Positions 23,684-35,805 are shown, numbered from the stretch's first letter. The stretch: DNA of 64,000 bases from Moniliella sp. 'wahieum' (GCA_003971905.1 RSEE01000107.1:124001-188000), one strand, 5' to 3'. Made by a program: numbers and translations. The notes: generated from the letters alone by a model not told the origin.

Positions 23684-26600
23684 ATGAGCGCCGCTGCCGT
23701 GGACGGTGCCGCGCCTGAGCGCCGGTCGGGATCGGAGGAGCCCTCCGCCGCCGGGCCGCCGCACCGACGGCGCCCTCCGCGCGCGTCGCGACGGCTCCCG
23801 CAGCCGGCAGCCAGCCTGGGCGGTTCATCTGTGCGATCTGCAGCCAGTGCTTCCAGCGCAAGAATGGCCTCAGCCGCCACATGCGCTCCCACACAGGCGA
23901 GAAGCCCTTCGCGTGCTCCTACTGCCACTTCAAGTCCACCCGCACCGACAGCCTCCAGCGCCACATGAAGCTCCACCTCACACCGCCCTCCACAACTCCA
24001 TCGCCGCCGCCCACCACCACCAACTCGGCCACCTCGGCCACCGCCCCGCCCGAGCGCTCCCCCCGCCGCCCCTACCTCTGCCGCCCTCCCGCCTCCTCCG
24101 CCACAGTCGCAGCCGCCGCAGCCCCCGCCGCCGCTGCCACACGCCTTCCCCCCTCCGCCGCTCCGCCGCCGCCGCCCTACCGCTTTCTGCCGCCGTCCTC
24201 GTCGCCCTATGGCCCGCCCTCCACCTTGCCCCATCCCTACATGATGCCCCCGCCGCCGCCCCCCGCCGCCTCGCATGCCGCCGCCGCCTCCCCACGCGCT
24301 CTATGCCCCACGCACCCCTTCTCCCCCGCGTCAGCCCCTCCCTACTTCCCGCCCCAGCCGACGCAGCCACAATGTTGGCCCACATGCCCAGGCTCCTTCT
24401 CCCTACAGCCGCCATGTACCTCCGCCTCCGCTGCCCCAGCCGCGGGGCCGCTCTCCTTCGTTGTCCACCCCAGAGGAGAGCCCTTCGCCCGAGGCGTATC
24501 CCCAGCAGTGGAGGTATGAGTACGGTACCCGTATGATGGCTACCAGCCTGCAACAGACCCCCCAGCAATACGAGGCCTCGTACGAGACGCCGCCTTTGCC
24601 TGGTGCCTACCCGTACGGCCGGGAGGACTTGACGCGGGACGCGGCGCTGCTCAACTCGATGCGTGCAGGACAAGAGCCACAGGGTCTGGGCCTGGACTTG
24701 GACCCACATGCCGGCCTGCGCTCTCCCGCCTTCGTGTCTACCGCCTTGTCGGGTTCCGTCGAAGAAGAGGAGGAATCTGGCATGATCCGCTCGGGCAGCT
24801 TGGCCGGGTTTGTCTCCGCTCTGCATGAAGGCGATGTCGAATTTACTCGCCTCTTTGACCGTTCCCTCACGACGAGACGAATTTGGGATTTGCAGCATAT
24901 GTCCACATGGCCGCGGCGGCCTTGGCTCCCGCCCTGCAGGCCGAGCTCAATTCCACCTTTTCTGAGGGCGATGGCTCTGCGCTTCATGCTCTCGCTGAGG
25001 CAGCGGAAGAAACGGGGGAGCCGAGATTGAGTCTCGGGGTTGACCAAGTCCACCTCTTTGCTCGAACATTTGCCCTGTCTCTGCCCTTTATCCATGTGCC
25101 TACCCTTCTTTCTACGCTCCACCCATCCGAAAGATGGACATCGATTCGCCCCTGCGCCCGCACCTTCAAGTCGAGGCCCAAGACCGGAAACGGTACCGCT
25201 CGTTCGTCTGCCCAACGCAAGGGGCTCCATCTCGACCTGCCCCCACGCACGAGCCATCCGTTTGCGGGCAAGAAGGCAGGACTTGCTGTGGGGTATGGCT
25301 CTCCTGGGCACTGCCTACGGCCCCGCCCACAAGCTCAAGCCACAACACGGCTTGACCGCACTCAAGGCGCATCTGGTTCATGGCGTGGCCGAGTCCGGTC
25401 GCCCACTTTGGCCCTCTAGCCCCAGGTCGCCACATGAGTCAGCTCTAGGACTGAACATGAACATGAAATAATATGCGTGCGTCGCCTCGCCTCGGGCCAC
25501 CTCGGACCCCTCGCACTCCGCACCTGCATACTCGCACCCACGTTCTGCCATTGTCCAGCTCAGTCCGCATCCGGCTCCTATACGCGAGAGCGGGAGGGAG
25601 CGGGAGAAGGGCACGTCAAGAGATCCGGAGGAGCTGGTGCGTCGTGTCCAAGCCTTGATCTTGGGCCAACTGGCCGCCTTGCTATCGGGTGAACGGATCA
25701 GTGAGAACCATGCACGTCTGCTACATGCGGCCGCGGTAACTGTACGTGCTTACTGCCTATAACCCTCTGATCTACATCTTCTTTGCGATTGGATGGGATC
25801 TGTGCGTGACGTGATGCTAACTTTGTTTTGGGGGGGTTGATCAGACGGTGCGAGAATTGTTGTTGGTCCCTGAGCCCGAGGAGGAGAAAGGATGGCGGAG
25901 CTGGGTGAGACGGATGGAACGCCGGCGGACAGTGTGGGCGGTATGGGTGTGCGACGTGTTACAGTCGATCTTACTACCTGCGCGACCGTGGCTCGCGCCC
26001 AACGAGTTGAGCCTCATTGACCTTGCCCACCTGGGCGAGGAAGAACTCTGGACCGCACCGACCGAGGCGGACTGGGAGCAACGCTGGGCCCAACGTCATC
26101 CCACCCCACGCAAACGACGAGGGGACGAGACGGAAGCTCCGTTGGACCAGGTGGTGACTGCGTTGCTGGGGCCCTTGGCCCCCCAGGCTCGCTCACCCCG
26201 AGCACCCACTTGGGCTTTGGTCGGCTGGCCTTGACACCTACCCTCCCCCCGCCACAACAGCGGAAGCATGCGCGGACTGGGTCGCTGCGCACCGCAAGTG
26301 GCAGTGTCTTCCGCCCGCCCGAGCGGGAAGAGGCGAGGTGCTTGCCTCGTTGCCCAACGAGGGCAGGGGGAGCGCCATTTTGGCTCTGGCCGGGCAAGCG
26401 GTAGGCGAATGCGTGCGGGACGAGGAGGCTCGTCGGGCACTGAGTGCAGCGGCGGAAAGTGCACCGGAAGACGAGAGTGTGGAGGAAGATTTGAATGCGT
26501 TGGATGCTCGTGTCAGTCCAACGGTCGCGCGGTTGGAAGCGGCAGTATCGCTGTGCCGCGCCCATCCGGCCCAGGGCGCACTCGCCACCTCCTTCCTCGC

Positions 26601-26984
26601 CCCGCTCACCACCCACTTCTTGACGCAACTTTCAGAGCGCGTCCAGCCCCGGGGACGAACGTTCCGCTTCCTCGTCCAACCTGACGAGGGGTGGAGCAAA
26701 ATCCTCCCCCGCCGCTCCACCCGCGCGGCGTGAGGGAGACGCTGCAGCTGCTGGCGTCGTTGCGCGAGGGAGCACGGGCGAGCGCTGGCGAAGCGGACGG
26801 CGAAGCGGATGGGGCAAGTCTGAGTGAGAGGGGGCGCGAGCGAGCGGGTGCAGGTGCAGGTGCGCGGGACGAGGGAGCGGATGGCGAACGTACCACGGCG
26901 AACGAGGAGGGCAAGTGGGTCCGTCTGCTGTTTCCTCCCCCGCCCCCTTTACCACCCGCCCAGGCGTTGTCAGTGCGCGAGTAG
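23684..26984 (+). CDS. C2H2 zinc-finger transcription factor with fungal TF domain
   Basis: A large nuclear regulator of roughly 1000 residues. After MSAAAVDGAAPERRSGSEEP, a frame shift near 23750 leads to two tandem C2H2 fingers at 23832-23970: FICAICSQCFQRKNGLSRH, MRSHTGEKP as linker, then FACSYCHFKSTRTDSLQRH. A Pro/Ala/His-rich region follows, then an acidic segment (SVEEEEESGM). The fungal transcription-factor domain comes next (AYVHMAAAALAPALQAELN, FALSLPFIHVPTLLSTLHP, LLWGMALLGTAYGPAHKL). After a GTAACT or GTACGT...GATCAG intron (about 25737-25842) come TVRELLLVPEPE and WVRRMERRRTVWAVWVCDVL. The C-terminus (26338-26984) is helical and Glu/Ala-rich. Several single-base frame shifts are needed, for example near 24880, 25140, 25560, 26230 and 26710. 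The combination of C2H2 fingers with this domain is known in fungi; targets are unknown. Confidence 0.8.
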
Positions 26985-27806
26985 GAATAGGGAGGGTTAG
27001 AGCTATATCTTTTTTTTGTCGTCTGCCTATATTGTCGTTGCTTTTTTTTGGAATGTGTCGCTTATTGTCATGTCTGGACCGGTCGTCTGGCCCGAGGTTG
27101 GATCGGCCAGGTCGAGATCCCTGGTGGTCGATTGGCGGACACCAACACGCTATAGACATAGGGGGCACTGGTGGATGGTGGGCGTGGGACGGAGAGTAAG
27201 CGCGCCTAGTAAGCAAGTGTAGGAGCCATGGCAACGTTCCTGTTGTTAGCTTTGCGCGGTAGGGGGGAACGATGATCGATGACAGGATGACCGGATGTCC
27301 GATCCTTTAGCGCGTCGAATATTGAATCGCTCCGGCTGTGCGCTGAATGACGGCAGAGCGAGCTCGCTCGTGCTGGAGCTGAGGATGATGCCAATAGCCA
27401 CGGCCGCAGAGCGCATCAAGCTCGTTGAGCTCGTTGAGCTCGTCGAGCTCATCGAGCTCATCGAACTCCTCCGCATGGCCAGCGTGGCGAGTGCGGGCGG
27501 CGGGATCGGAAGAGGTTTGCGCAGATGGCGGTGAAGGGCAAGTCTTGACTGCGTCGCGCGAAGCCACGCCAAGCCTCACCGGTAGGTTGCTCGCCCGCGG
27601 TCTGTGCGAGGGCGAAGCTAACCGCGTGACGTGGATGGCTGATGATGTCATCCATGCGCCACACGCGTCGGCCGGTACTCGGTACTCATGGTACTCAGGC
27701 GGGGGAGACAGGGTATTGGAGGACCGGCAGGCAGACACCACCGGCGAGCGCGCCGATCGAGAGGGAGCAGAGCAGAATCCCACCTGCCACCTCCACCACC
27801 ACCATC
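26985..27806. other. intergenic, 0.8 kb
   Basis: Lies between the C2H2 regulator and the glucanase, both on the plus strand. It contains the GAGCTC-type 9-bp array at 27421-27467 and otherwise nothing recognisable; the promoter of the glucanase should be here. Confidence 0.45.
27421..27467. repeat. 9-bp tandem array, CTCGTTGAG
   Basis: About five units of CTCGTTGAG/CTCATCGAG, each carrying the palindrome GAGCTC at its junction. Confidence 0.85.
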
Positions 27807-29430
27807 ATGCATAAGCTCCTCCACAAAATCGACGCCAAGTTGTCCAAGCTTGATCTGGGCAGCCACCCGCCCCCCTCCGCCGGCAGCGGCAGCGGCAGCG
27901 CCGAGACCAACGCCGCTCAGGGCGCGCCGACCGACGTCAATGCGTTGCCACCCAGTGTGCTGCACTATCGCTTCCGCAAGCAGCGTGGCGTCAACCTCGG
28001 CTCGTGGTTTACCCTCGAGACGTGGCTGACCGGCTCGCTGTTTCAAGGGGTGCAGCGCGCCAAGTCCGAGTTTGACTTGAACAAGCAGCTGCCCGCCGAG
28101 GAGGCGAAGCGCCGACTCCACCACCACTGGGCTACATTTGTCAACGACGGCGACTGGGCTTGGATGCGGGAGCATGGCGTGAATACTGTCCGGCTGCCCA
28201 TTGGGTACTACCACTTTTTGCCCGACGTGGCGCCCGAGTTGATGAAGCGCACCGAGTACGAAGCATATACCGAGACCTACAAGGGCGCCTGGCGCTACAT
28301 TCAACAGGCAATTGAAAAGGCAGGACAGCTGGGGATTGGCGTCCTGATTGATCTCCACGCTGCTCCTGGTGGACAAAACGCTGATGGTCACGTGGGGCTG
28401 ACCATTAGCAAGCCGGGGTTGTGGGAAGGGTGGAATGCCCGGAGCAACCAGAAGAAAACGATTGCGATCTTGGTCGAGCTGGTTAAGGCGGTGGGTGGGT
28501 ACGAGAATGTGGTTGGCGTGGAGCTGCTCAACGAACCGAAGAATGGTCCGCATTTGACTGCGTTTTACGATGAAGCGTTGGGCCCGATCCGGCAGGCCGA
28601 CAAGAACCTGCAGATCACATCGTTGCCAATTTATGTGTCGGATGGGTGGACGTTGGATTGGTACACTGAGCAGTTTGGCCGGGTGCGCAACACACCACGT
28701 ACCCCCCTTGTTGTGGACCACCACCTCTACCGCGCCTTTACCCCAGAGGACCACAAGCTGTTTTGTGCCAGGCATGTACAAGGTGTCCGGCCAGGCGGAT
28801 GGACGTACAAGCACTTTCAGGCTGCCAGCGGCAAGGGCCAGGGGAACCTGATTGTGGGCGAGTGGAGTGCTGCGCTGCACCACACCTCGTGGGACCCACA
28901 GGTGGACAAACGGACGCAGCAGGCAGATTGGGCTCATTCGCAGCTACGCCTCTTTGAGGACACATGTGGCGGTAACTTTTTCTGGACGCTCAAGAAAGAA
29001 GGCGGGAAGGACTGCGGATGGGGATTCTATTCGGCGGTGGAGGAAGGGGTGTTGCCCTCGAACCTGTTGTCGTTTGCACTGGGCAAGGATCCAGGTCAAG
29101 TGCCGGGCGGGAGGCAGCACAGCAGTTTGGCGAGGACCAGCGGCGCCGGTCGTTGGCTGGTCATACGGGCTACTGGGACAGCCGGGGCGGGAAGTACGAG
29201 CACTGGCGGTTCGAGGATGGCTTCCGCCAAGCTTGGGGGGATGCGACCGCGTTCTGGTACGACCCCTCGGGCTCGCAGCCGGCCAACATTGATACAAGCA
29301 GGCACTCTGTGCCGTTCGCCAGGCAGCCTACGAAGCGAACAAGGGCTCGTCGGCCAGCTCATGGGAGTACCAGCATGGTTACTTGGCCGGAGTGGATATG
29401 TTCGAGAAGTTCATCCGTGGCCAGGCGTGA
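27807..29430 (+). CDS. glycoside hydrolase family 5 exo-beta-1,3-glucanase-like, cytosolic type
   Basis: A retaining beta-glucosidase/glucanase of GH5. The first 480 codons are unbroken: RGVNLGSWFTLETWLTGSLF, TVRLPIGYYHF, LIDLHAAPGGQN, acid/base Glu243 in ELLNEPKNG, VDHHLYRAF, nucleophile Glu352 in LIVGEWSAAL, and FFWTLKKEGG. The N-terminus (MHKLLHKIDAKLSKLDLGS) is amphipathic, not a signal peptide, which places it with the cytosolic GH5 branch that includes yeast YBR056W rather than with secreted Exg1. Two frame switches near 29095 and 29295 restore the expected C-terminus, KYEHWRFEDGFRQAWGDATAFW then YQHGYLAGVDMFEKFIRGQA, ending at 29428-29430. The start at 27807 is the only ATG close to the domain. 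Confidence 0.9.
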
Positions 29431-29639
29431 GTGATGGCCGCGGATGTAGATATACCTCTTATTATGACGATGGACGTTCAAGCTTCAAGAAGATAGACCC
29501 ACCGCGAAGCCATACCCGCTAGCTAGCTCTTCAAAGCTTCAAGCTTGGCCGAGAGCGAGACGGGAGAGAGAAAGGAGACAGGGAACCGTGGTCTGCGCCA
29601 CCCCTTTGTCTGTTCCGACTTGCTTGCTTGGCTCTTGTC

Positions 29640-29757
29640 TTCTTCCCTTCAGCTTGCTTGAAGGACTTGTGGCTGACCGCCCTGCCTTCTTGCACGTCTT
29701 GAAGCTCATCTCTCGTGCTGCCCATAGCGTTTCCTAGCTGCAGTCTAGCATATACGT
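29640..29757. repeat. diverged 120-bp repeat, copy 1 (partner at 62450)
   Basis: The stretch from CTTCCCTTCAGCTTGCTTGA to CAGTCTAGCATA aligns with 62450-62575 in the same orientation (GCTTGAAG-ACTTGTGGCT-ACC, then CTCTAGCA). Identity is roughly two-thirds by eye. It has no coherent shared reading frame and could be a structured RNA or an old repeat. Confidence 0.5.
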
Positions 29758-30061
29758 GTTGGGTTCCCATCAGGCCCATCAGGCCAGCACAGAAAAAAGC
29801 AGGAGGGAAGAACTATTAAATGAGTGTGCACTTGTCCGAGGGGAGACAGATACCTAGTTGTCCGTCCCCCCGGCTAATTTTGTTTGCACACTCATCGATC
29901 ATCTACTGCTTTAATGTTCCGACATTTCAGTTCCGCGTCAGGCATCGAATAGGTCACTAGCACTAGTCACTGATCACCGTGATCGAGTGATCATTCGCCG
30001 CCGGCCGCAAGTAGCCGTGGAAGTCCAACCCGCCCCAGATTGGCTGTGTTGCTGGATGGGT

Positions 30062-30110
30062 CAAGCTTCAAGCTTCAAGCTTCAAGCTTCAAGCTTCAAG
30101 CTTCAAGCTT
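30062..30110. repeat. heptamer tandem array, CAAGCTT x7
   Basis: Seven perfect copies of CAAGCTT (49 bases). The unit contains the palindrome AAGCTT and is the most widely dispersed heptamer of the window. Confidence 0.95.
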
Positions 30111-30664
30111 CGCCAGAGCAAATCGTCAGTACTGCTTGATTGCTCATTTTTCTTTCCGATTGGAGATGGTCGCTGATCGATGATGATTCAGAGTCGGAAA
30201 CAAGCGGCGGTCTTTGACTAACTCCAAGCCAACTCAGCCTCGGCCAGCCATGCACCAAGAAGTCAAGCTTCAAAACCGATGCGTGTGGCCAGTGTGACAC
30301 CGACTGCGGCCTCTCTTGCTCGTGCGATCCGTAGCGGGGTTATCCGGTATCGGCTGGGACATGGGACAAGACCTATTCCGACAGGGCCCGTGCGCTGGCA
30401 CACTGGCTCTGTGCCGTCTCCCGCGGCGTCGGAGCCACGGGCGCACACTGCCCCCCCTCTGCCCTTCTGGGCTGGGCGCTAGCAGTTCGACCCGCTGCTG
30501 CTAGTTCCCCCCTGCCATGCCCCATGGCCCGCCGTCCCGGGCCGAATTTTTTTTTTCCACCTCCCCGGCATGGCTGCCATCGCGCGCACGGCGTATAAAG
30601 CACTTTGTCGTCCCCGCACTCGTCTGCCCCACCATCCCTTCCTTCTCCCCGCTGTGTAGCCACC

Positions 30665-32209
30665 ATGTCCGCCGCGCAGAACACGGTATTTGCCAAGATC
30701 GACGCGAACGAGGATGCGTACATCCAGCGCCTCGCCGAGGCCGTCGCCATCCCATCCGTCTCGGGCTCGGTCAAGTACCGCAAGCACGTGTACGAGATGG
30801 CTGACTGGCTCGTGGCCCAGCTCAAGAAGGTGGGCGCGACGGCCGAGCTTAAGCCTCTGGGCAAGCAGACCCTTGATGGCCAGGAGATCGACTTGCCCCC
30901 CGCTGTCTTTTCCCAGCTGGGCACCGACCCCAAGAAGAAGACCATCCTTATCTATGGTGTACGTAGTGTCATTGCCCATCTCCCGTCATCCCTTTCTCCC
31001 TTTCTCATTTCCCCCCTTCCACCTCCCTCTACCTTTGCTCTTGTTCCCAGCCACTGACAAACTTGGTATAGCACTACGATGTGCAACCGGCGCTCAAGTC
31101 GGATGGGTGGAACACCGAGCCTTCGAGCTGGTGGTTAAGAAGGACACGGACCAGATGTTGGTCGTGGTTCGACCGATGACAAGGGTCCCATTCTCGGCTG
31201 GTTCAACGTGATTGATGCGCACCAGCAGAGCGGGGTGGAGCTTCCTGTGAACATCAAGTTCTGCTTTGAGGGATGGAGGAATCGGGTTCGGTGGGTCTGG
31301 ACGATCTGATTGTGCGGGAAAAGGATGGGTTTTTGTCTGGTGTGGATGCGATCTGCATCTCGGACAACTACTGGTTGACAACGACCAAACCGTGCCTGAC
31401 GAACGGGCTGCGCGGGATCCAGTACTTTAAGCTGCACATTGAAGGTCCCGGTGCCGACTTGCACTCGGGTGTGTTTGGCGGGATGGTGCACGAGCCAATG
31501 ACGGACCTGTTCAAGATCATGTCGCAGCTCGTCACGCCTTCGGGGGAGATCCTGGTGCCTGGGATTAAGGAGCTGGTGCAGCCTCTGACCGCCGAGGAAC
31601 GGAAACGGTACGAGGTGATGGACTTCTCCATCTCCAGCCTTGACGACAATGTCCAGGCCAAGATTTCCACCTCCGATGAAAAGGAGAAAGTGTTGATGGC
31701 GCGCATGCGGTACCCTTCGCTCTCGTTGCATGGATTGAAGGTGCCTTTTCCGAGGCGGGGACCAAGACGGTCATCCCCCAAGGTGGTGGGCAAGTTCTCG
31801 CTTCGTCTTGTGCCTGACATGACGCCCGAGAAGGTGGTGGCAGTGGTGACCAAGTATGTGAATGAGCTGTGGACTCAGCTGGGCAGCAAAAAACAAGATG
31901 ACGCTCGAGGCCGAGCCTGGTGGAAAGCCTTGGCTGGCGGACCCTAACCACTGGAACTACGCTGCTGCCTTCAAGGCGACTGAGGAGGTGTACGGCGTGA
32001 CGCCCGACTTGACCCGTGAGGGTGGGTCGATCCCCGTTGCTCTCTCCTTCTCTGAGATCCTGGGCAAGAACCTGCTTCTTCTTCTTCCCATGGGCCGCGC
32101 TGACGATGGCGCGCACAGCATTAACGAGAAGCTCAACTTGTCCAACTTCCTCAAGGGATCCAAGGTCATGGCTGCCTACCTCCACCAGGTGGCCGCCTTG
32201 GCTCAGTAA
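30665..32209 (+). CDS. DUG1: Cys-Gly metallodipeptidase (DUG1/CNDP2 type, M20 family)
   Basis: A cytosolic di-zinc dipeptidase that cleaves Cys-Gly during glutathione breakdown. Exon 1 (30665-30958, 98 codons) ends TILIYG and joins exon 2 (31072-32209) at HYDVQPA across a GTGTAC...TATAG intron. The M20 metal ligands are all visible: His in HYDVQPA, Asp in TDDKGPILG, Glu in FEG-MEESGSVG, Asp in CISDNYW, and His in DDGAHSINEK. The dimerisation segment GPGADLHSGVFGG is present. The total of about 477 residues matches yeast Dug1 (about 481). Single-base shifts are needed after NTEP, around DQMLV, between CFEG and MEESG, after LHG near 31737, and near 31888 and 32085. The start at 30665 has context CACCATG. 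Confidence 0.92.
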
Positions 32210-32878
32210 AGGACGATGGCGTGCAGCTATGAACGTCCCCGAATCCATCCAGGTGCATATCCATACATTACAGCATCAAGCTTGGCATGTGAAACGGCGT
32301 TGAGGTGAAAGTGAATCGAGTCGATCCACTCAAAAGTCTGTAGTTTGAAAAGTGCTTTTCAGCTGGGCACATCAAAAAAAGCATGGCGGGAGAGAACCCC
32401 TATTCTAGACGTAAACCGCATGAGCTGCAAGCTGCATGTGTATGGCAAGAATCGCAATGAATGAACCGGTTTTTGTTTGAATTGTGTTAGTGGAGAACTG
32501 TTCTCACGGGATGAATGGAAAATGATTGCATTGCGGCGAAAAGGGGAAAGAATCAACCCAGTCGAAGGGTTGTGCTTGATGGGAGAATCAGTTGTTAAGG
32601 GTGATGCGTATGGTGGCGGCTCGCACCCACTGCAGCGTACCATCGCCCTTGGAGTTATTAGGGAGAGTGATCGACAGTTGTGGCTCCGGGGGCTGGGCCT
32701 GTTTGAAGAATACCTCATCTATGGAATACTTACTTTGTACCAACGCCATCACTCACATAATCACGGGCTAGCATGCGCGGGTGGACTTCCTTTCTCTTCC
32801 GATACAACCACAATCCTACTTTTATGCCCCCCCCGAGAGAGTAGAAGTGCCGAAACAACCCGGTAGAAGTAGAATTTT
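32210..32878. other. convergent intergenic region
   Basis: Lies between the 3' ends of the dipeptidase (+) and BRX1 (-). No gene or repeat recognised. Confidence 0.5.
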
Positions 32879-33862
32879 TCAAGCAAAAACCCGACGAACC
32901 GAGAGCTCGTCCTCGACCGGGGCGAGAGCTGCGCGCTTCTCCTTGAGTTGTTGTGCTCTCGACTGTCTCGGCGTACTTGTTTGACTTTTTCCGGCGCATA
33001 GCGGACCGAATGGCGTTGGGCGACACGTACTCTGGGTTGTCAAACAGGACCGCACCAGAGAAAGAGCCTTCAAAGATTTTGATGGGTGTCAGGACAAACC
33101 GGGGCCCAATCTCGGTCAATGTCGGAACAGCAATCCCGTCTGATTTCTTGTTCTTCTTGCTGGCGTTCCCACTCAGCTGGGCAGCAAGCGCCGCTTGCAT
33201 CTCCGACTCGTTCTCGTGAGCCAAAGGCTCAACAATTTGAAAGTTGCGGAACCAAATCTTGCCGTCCAACAGGGAAAAGGACAGGACGTGGTCCACAAAC
33301 GGTTTGGTCCGCCGCGACGTTTGCGGTACACCAAAGATCTGGATGAGCATTTCCTTGAGTTGCAGGTGAGGCTCAGCGTCAAAGCCAGCGTCAAAGGTGA
33401 CAATGTGCCGACTTCCCTTCAAGCAGTTGCCGGTCATCTTCAGTTCGTCCATGGTGTGGATGTTGTTTACCTGCAACTTGACGGTAGGGCCGTTGGGTGC
33501 CTTGCTCATCCACATGAACAGGTCAAGGTGCTTGCGTGCCTCAAAGAAGAGAGTGTTCTGTGCAAATGTTAGAACTCGATCGGGCGGCATAAGAGAGGAG
33601 GCATGCATACGTTGCAATTGTTAAGCTCTGCAAGCTCGTTGAGCACGTGGAGCTGATGCTTCGTGTCCAGCTTAGCGTCCCGCTTAGCGTGCGGCATGAG
33701 CGCCTCGAGGTCCGAGATGAGGTGCCGCATCTGGCTCGTCACGCCCCGCGAGGGGACCATCAGCACACGCTGCCTGTTCTTGCGGAGGGAGCAACGCTCT
33801 CGCTCTCCCCGTCGTCATGCTTGCGCTTGCCCTTGGACACGGCGGCAAACTTGGTCGCCATT
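32879..33862 (-). CDS. BRX1: Brix-domain ribosome biogenesis protein BRX1
   Basis: A nucleolar factor required for 60S ribosomal subunit assembly. Exon 1 (33611-33862) encodes a basic N-terminus (MATKFAAVSKGKRKHDDGES), then RVLMVPSRGVTSQMRHLISD and LNELAELNNCN. A 53-base intron (33558-33610) is followed by NTLFFEARKHLDLFMWMSK, NIHTMDELKMTGNCLKGSRH, FGVPQTSRRTKPFVDHVLSF and EIGPRFVLTPIKIFEGSF. This is the full Brix/sigma70-like domain in Brx1 order. Two single-base shifts are needed: one near 33775 before RQRVLMV and one near 32950, after which the C-terminus reads QQLKEKRAALAPVEDELS...RRVFA and stops at 32879. Length about 310 residues, slightly longer than yeast Brx1. A GGTGGATG repeat (33867-33898) lies directly upstream of the ATG. 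Confidence 0.93.
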
Positions 33863-35119
33863 GGAGTGGGTGGATGGGTGGATGGGTGGATGGGTGGTCT
33901 AAGAGCCGCACGCCGTGATTCGAGAGAAAAAAGAAAAAAGTTGGCGCGGCGATTGAAATTGCATTCTCGTCTTTGCAGCCCTGCAGTTCCGCGGGTCGGT
34001 GCAACAGCCTCGGAAGAGGGAGGCTGGTGTACGTAAGCCAGCAGGGCAGCCGCTACGCGTCCACTCGGCAGCCCATAGAACAATTAAAGTACGCACCGGA
34101 GCCTGTAGCTGCATCGCATGGCTGGAGGCGTCAAGTGAGGGTCTCTTTCTCCTGACCACGCAATCGGAAGATGGCCAGCTGGGTCTGTACAGCGCGCCCC
34201 CGCACCTCCGGCGCCTACTTGATGAGATCCGAAATTTGATACCGTCAGGCTTCTGGCGCAAACCATCACAAGAGCCACGAAACGGTGTTGCACGCCCCGG
34301 TACTTTCGGGTGGGAGGAGGGAGTGCTGAGGAAAAATCTGATGAAACCCCCGGCCAAAGCAAGCGCATGCTTCCTTACCCGAAGAAGGGGCATGGGGGTC
34401 AGAAAGAGAAAGAAAGAGGAGGTCGAAGTTACGCAAAGGAAGCGAACAAGGCTCGAAAGAGTGGGCGAACGCGTGGAAGAGGAAGAAACGATCCTGATCA
34501 ATAGTAAAGCGACCGAGCCGGCACCTGAATGCAAGGCTGGCAGAGACGCTGAGGAAAGAAGGATGGTCTCAACACATATCAACAAGTGATTCGATTTTGG
34601 GTTCAATGCCGGGCCGGTTTCGGGGAGGGAACTGTAAGTACGGGGCATAAACGCGTAACACTTGCGTGTAATGCAACAAGAGCTGTATCTTTTCGCCAAT
34701 GGTCCTGCAGGGCCTTGGTAGTTTCCTCCTCAGATTGGTTGGCTCGTATCATCGAACATCACTGTCCTTGCCTGAAAAGTGACATTCACCCATCCAACAC
34801 GATAACGATGCACGCTCGCGTTTACCCCGAGACGCGAGGCCGTAGAAGCCGTTGAGAGCCTATAGTTTTTGGAAAGAATGCTACGCCTATCAATGTGGAT
34901 GGCTCGTGGGCGCGTTCAGGGATCAAGCCTCAAGTACAGTCGATGAGACGGCTGTTGCGCTGTTGCGCACGGCGGTCCCTCCTAGTGAGTTTCCATGCTA
35001 GCTTCTAATCAACCCCAACGAAGGGACGAACCCAACTCCTGACTCTCGTGGGGTACCTGTGGCCAACGGTATATGACTGCAGCGCGATAGAAGCACAGAT
35101 CTCAGCGGGAACAAGTGAA
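33863..35119. other. intergenic, 1.3 kb
   Basis: Holds the promoter of BRX1. Long overlapping frames on both strands (33999-34589 + and 33899-34699 -) are Arg/Lys- or Ser-rich mirror images and match nothing, so I call no gene. The GGTGGATG octamer array is at 33867-33898. Confidence 0.4.
33867..33898. repeat. octamer tandem array, GGTGGATG x3-4
   Basis: About three and a half copies of an 8-bp unit immediately upstream of the BRX1 start codon, in its presumed 5' UTR. Confidence 0.85.
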
Positions 35120-35550
35120 TTACTTGGAGGTCTTTTCCAGTTCAGCCCTAGAGGGGGAACCAAGCGGGGGTTAGAACCTTGGACAACAGACAGACACACA
35201 CACAGACACACCACACGGGGTCGAAAAGTGAACGTACCTCAATGCCTTGCTAAAGTCATCTTCAACATCGTCGTCGTCCCAATTGTCCGCCCAGAGGTGA
35301 TCTTCTCCCGTGCGTCCCGAGGCGCCACCGACAATCGACAGGCCTACCGCGCTGCCCGGGGCCGAGGGGGCAGCTGCAGCGCCATTGGAAATGTAGACGT
35401 TCTTGTCGGACAGATGGGCCAGTGCCGTATCGGTATCGTTCCAGTCTTGCGCGTCAAACTCCTCAAACTCATCGTCCTCGTCCAGAACGCCCAGAGGAGG
35501 CAGGTCCTCAGCGGAAAATTGAGGCGGGGGAAGGCACTGGTGCTAGCCAT
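35120..35550 (-). CDS. SEM1: Sem1/Dss1, 26S proteasome and TREX-2 acidic subunit
   Basis: A small, acidic, largely disordered protein that is a subunit of the 26S proteasome lid and of other PCI complexes, and a partner of BRCA2-type proteins. Exon 1 (35238-35550) encodes VLDEDDEFEEFDAQDW and, after an insert, DHLWADNWDDDDVEDDFSKA. These are the two Trp-containing acidic motifs that define the family. A 90-base intron (35148-35237, GTACGT...CTCTAG) is followed by RAELEKTSK and stop at 35120, the expected C-terminal helix. One C is missing in the C run after MASTSAF; with it the product is 113 residues. Family members are about 70-90 residues; the extra length is an insert of about 45 residues, Ala/Ser/Gly-rich in its second half, between the two acidic motifs. 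Confidence 0.93.
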
Positions 35551-35805
35551 GGTCACTCTAGTGGGCGGTGGTGGGGGCAGCTCGCCCTACTCCCGGCCGA
35601 GCGGCCTGGCAACCATCGGTGGTCCAACCCAACGCGTGGCCGCCGTTCATTCCGCCCAGTATGGATTCCGCCCACCCACGGGAGTTTCACCTGGTTTCAA
35701 ATTTCATTCCAGTGGTCTCGATGATTGAATTGATGGTTGATGCATGATGCGTGGCGTGATGCATGATGGTCGATCATCGATGATTGCTGGTGGGTGGAGC
35801 TTCAA

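Larger units (their letters stand above)
29431..30664. other. intergenic, 1.2 kb, with CAAGCTT arrays
   Basis: Contains two copies of the AAGCTTC motif at 29528, a seven-copy array at 30062-30110, and a diverged 120-base repeat at 29640-29757 that recurs at 62450-62575. The last 200 bases form the promoter of the dipeptidase, with GTATAAAG at 30592. Confidence 0.5.

Noticed and set aside
33899-34699. Overlapping long frames on both strands between BRX1 and SEM1
   Set aside because: Neither resembles a protein family, and each is the other's complement; no start or splice context stands out.
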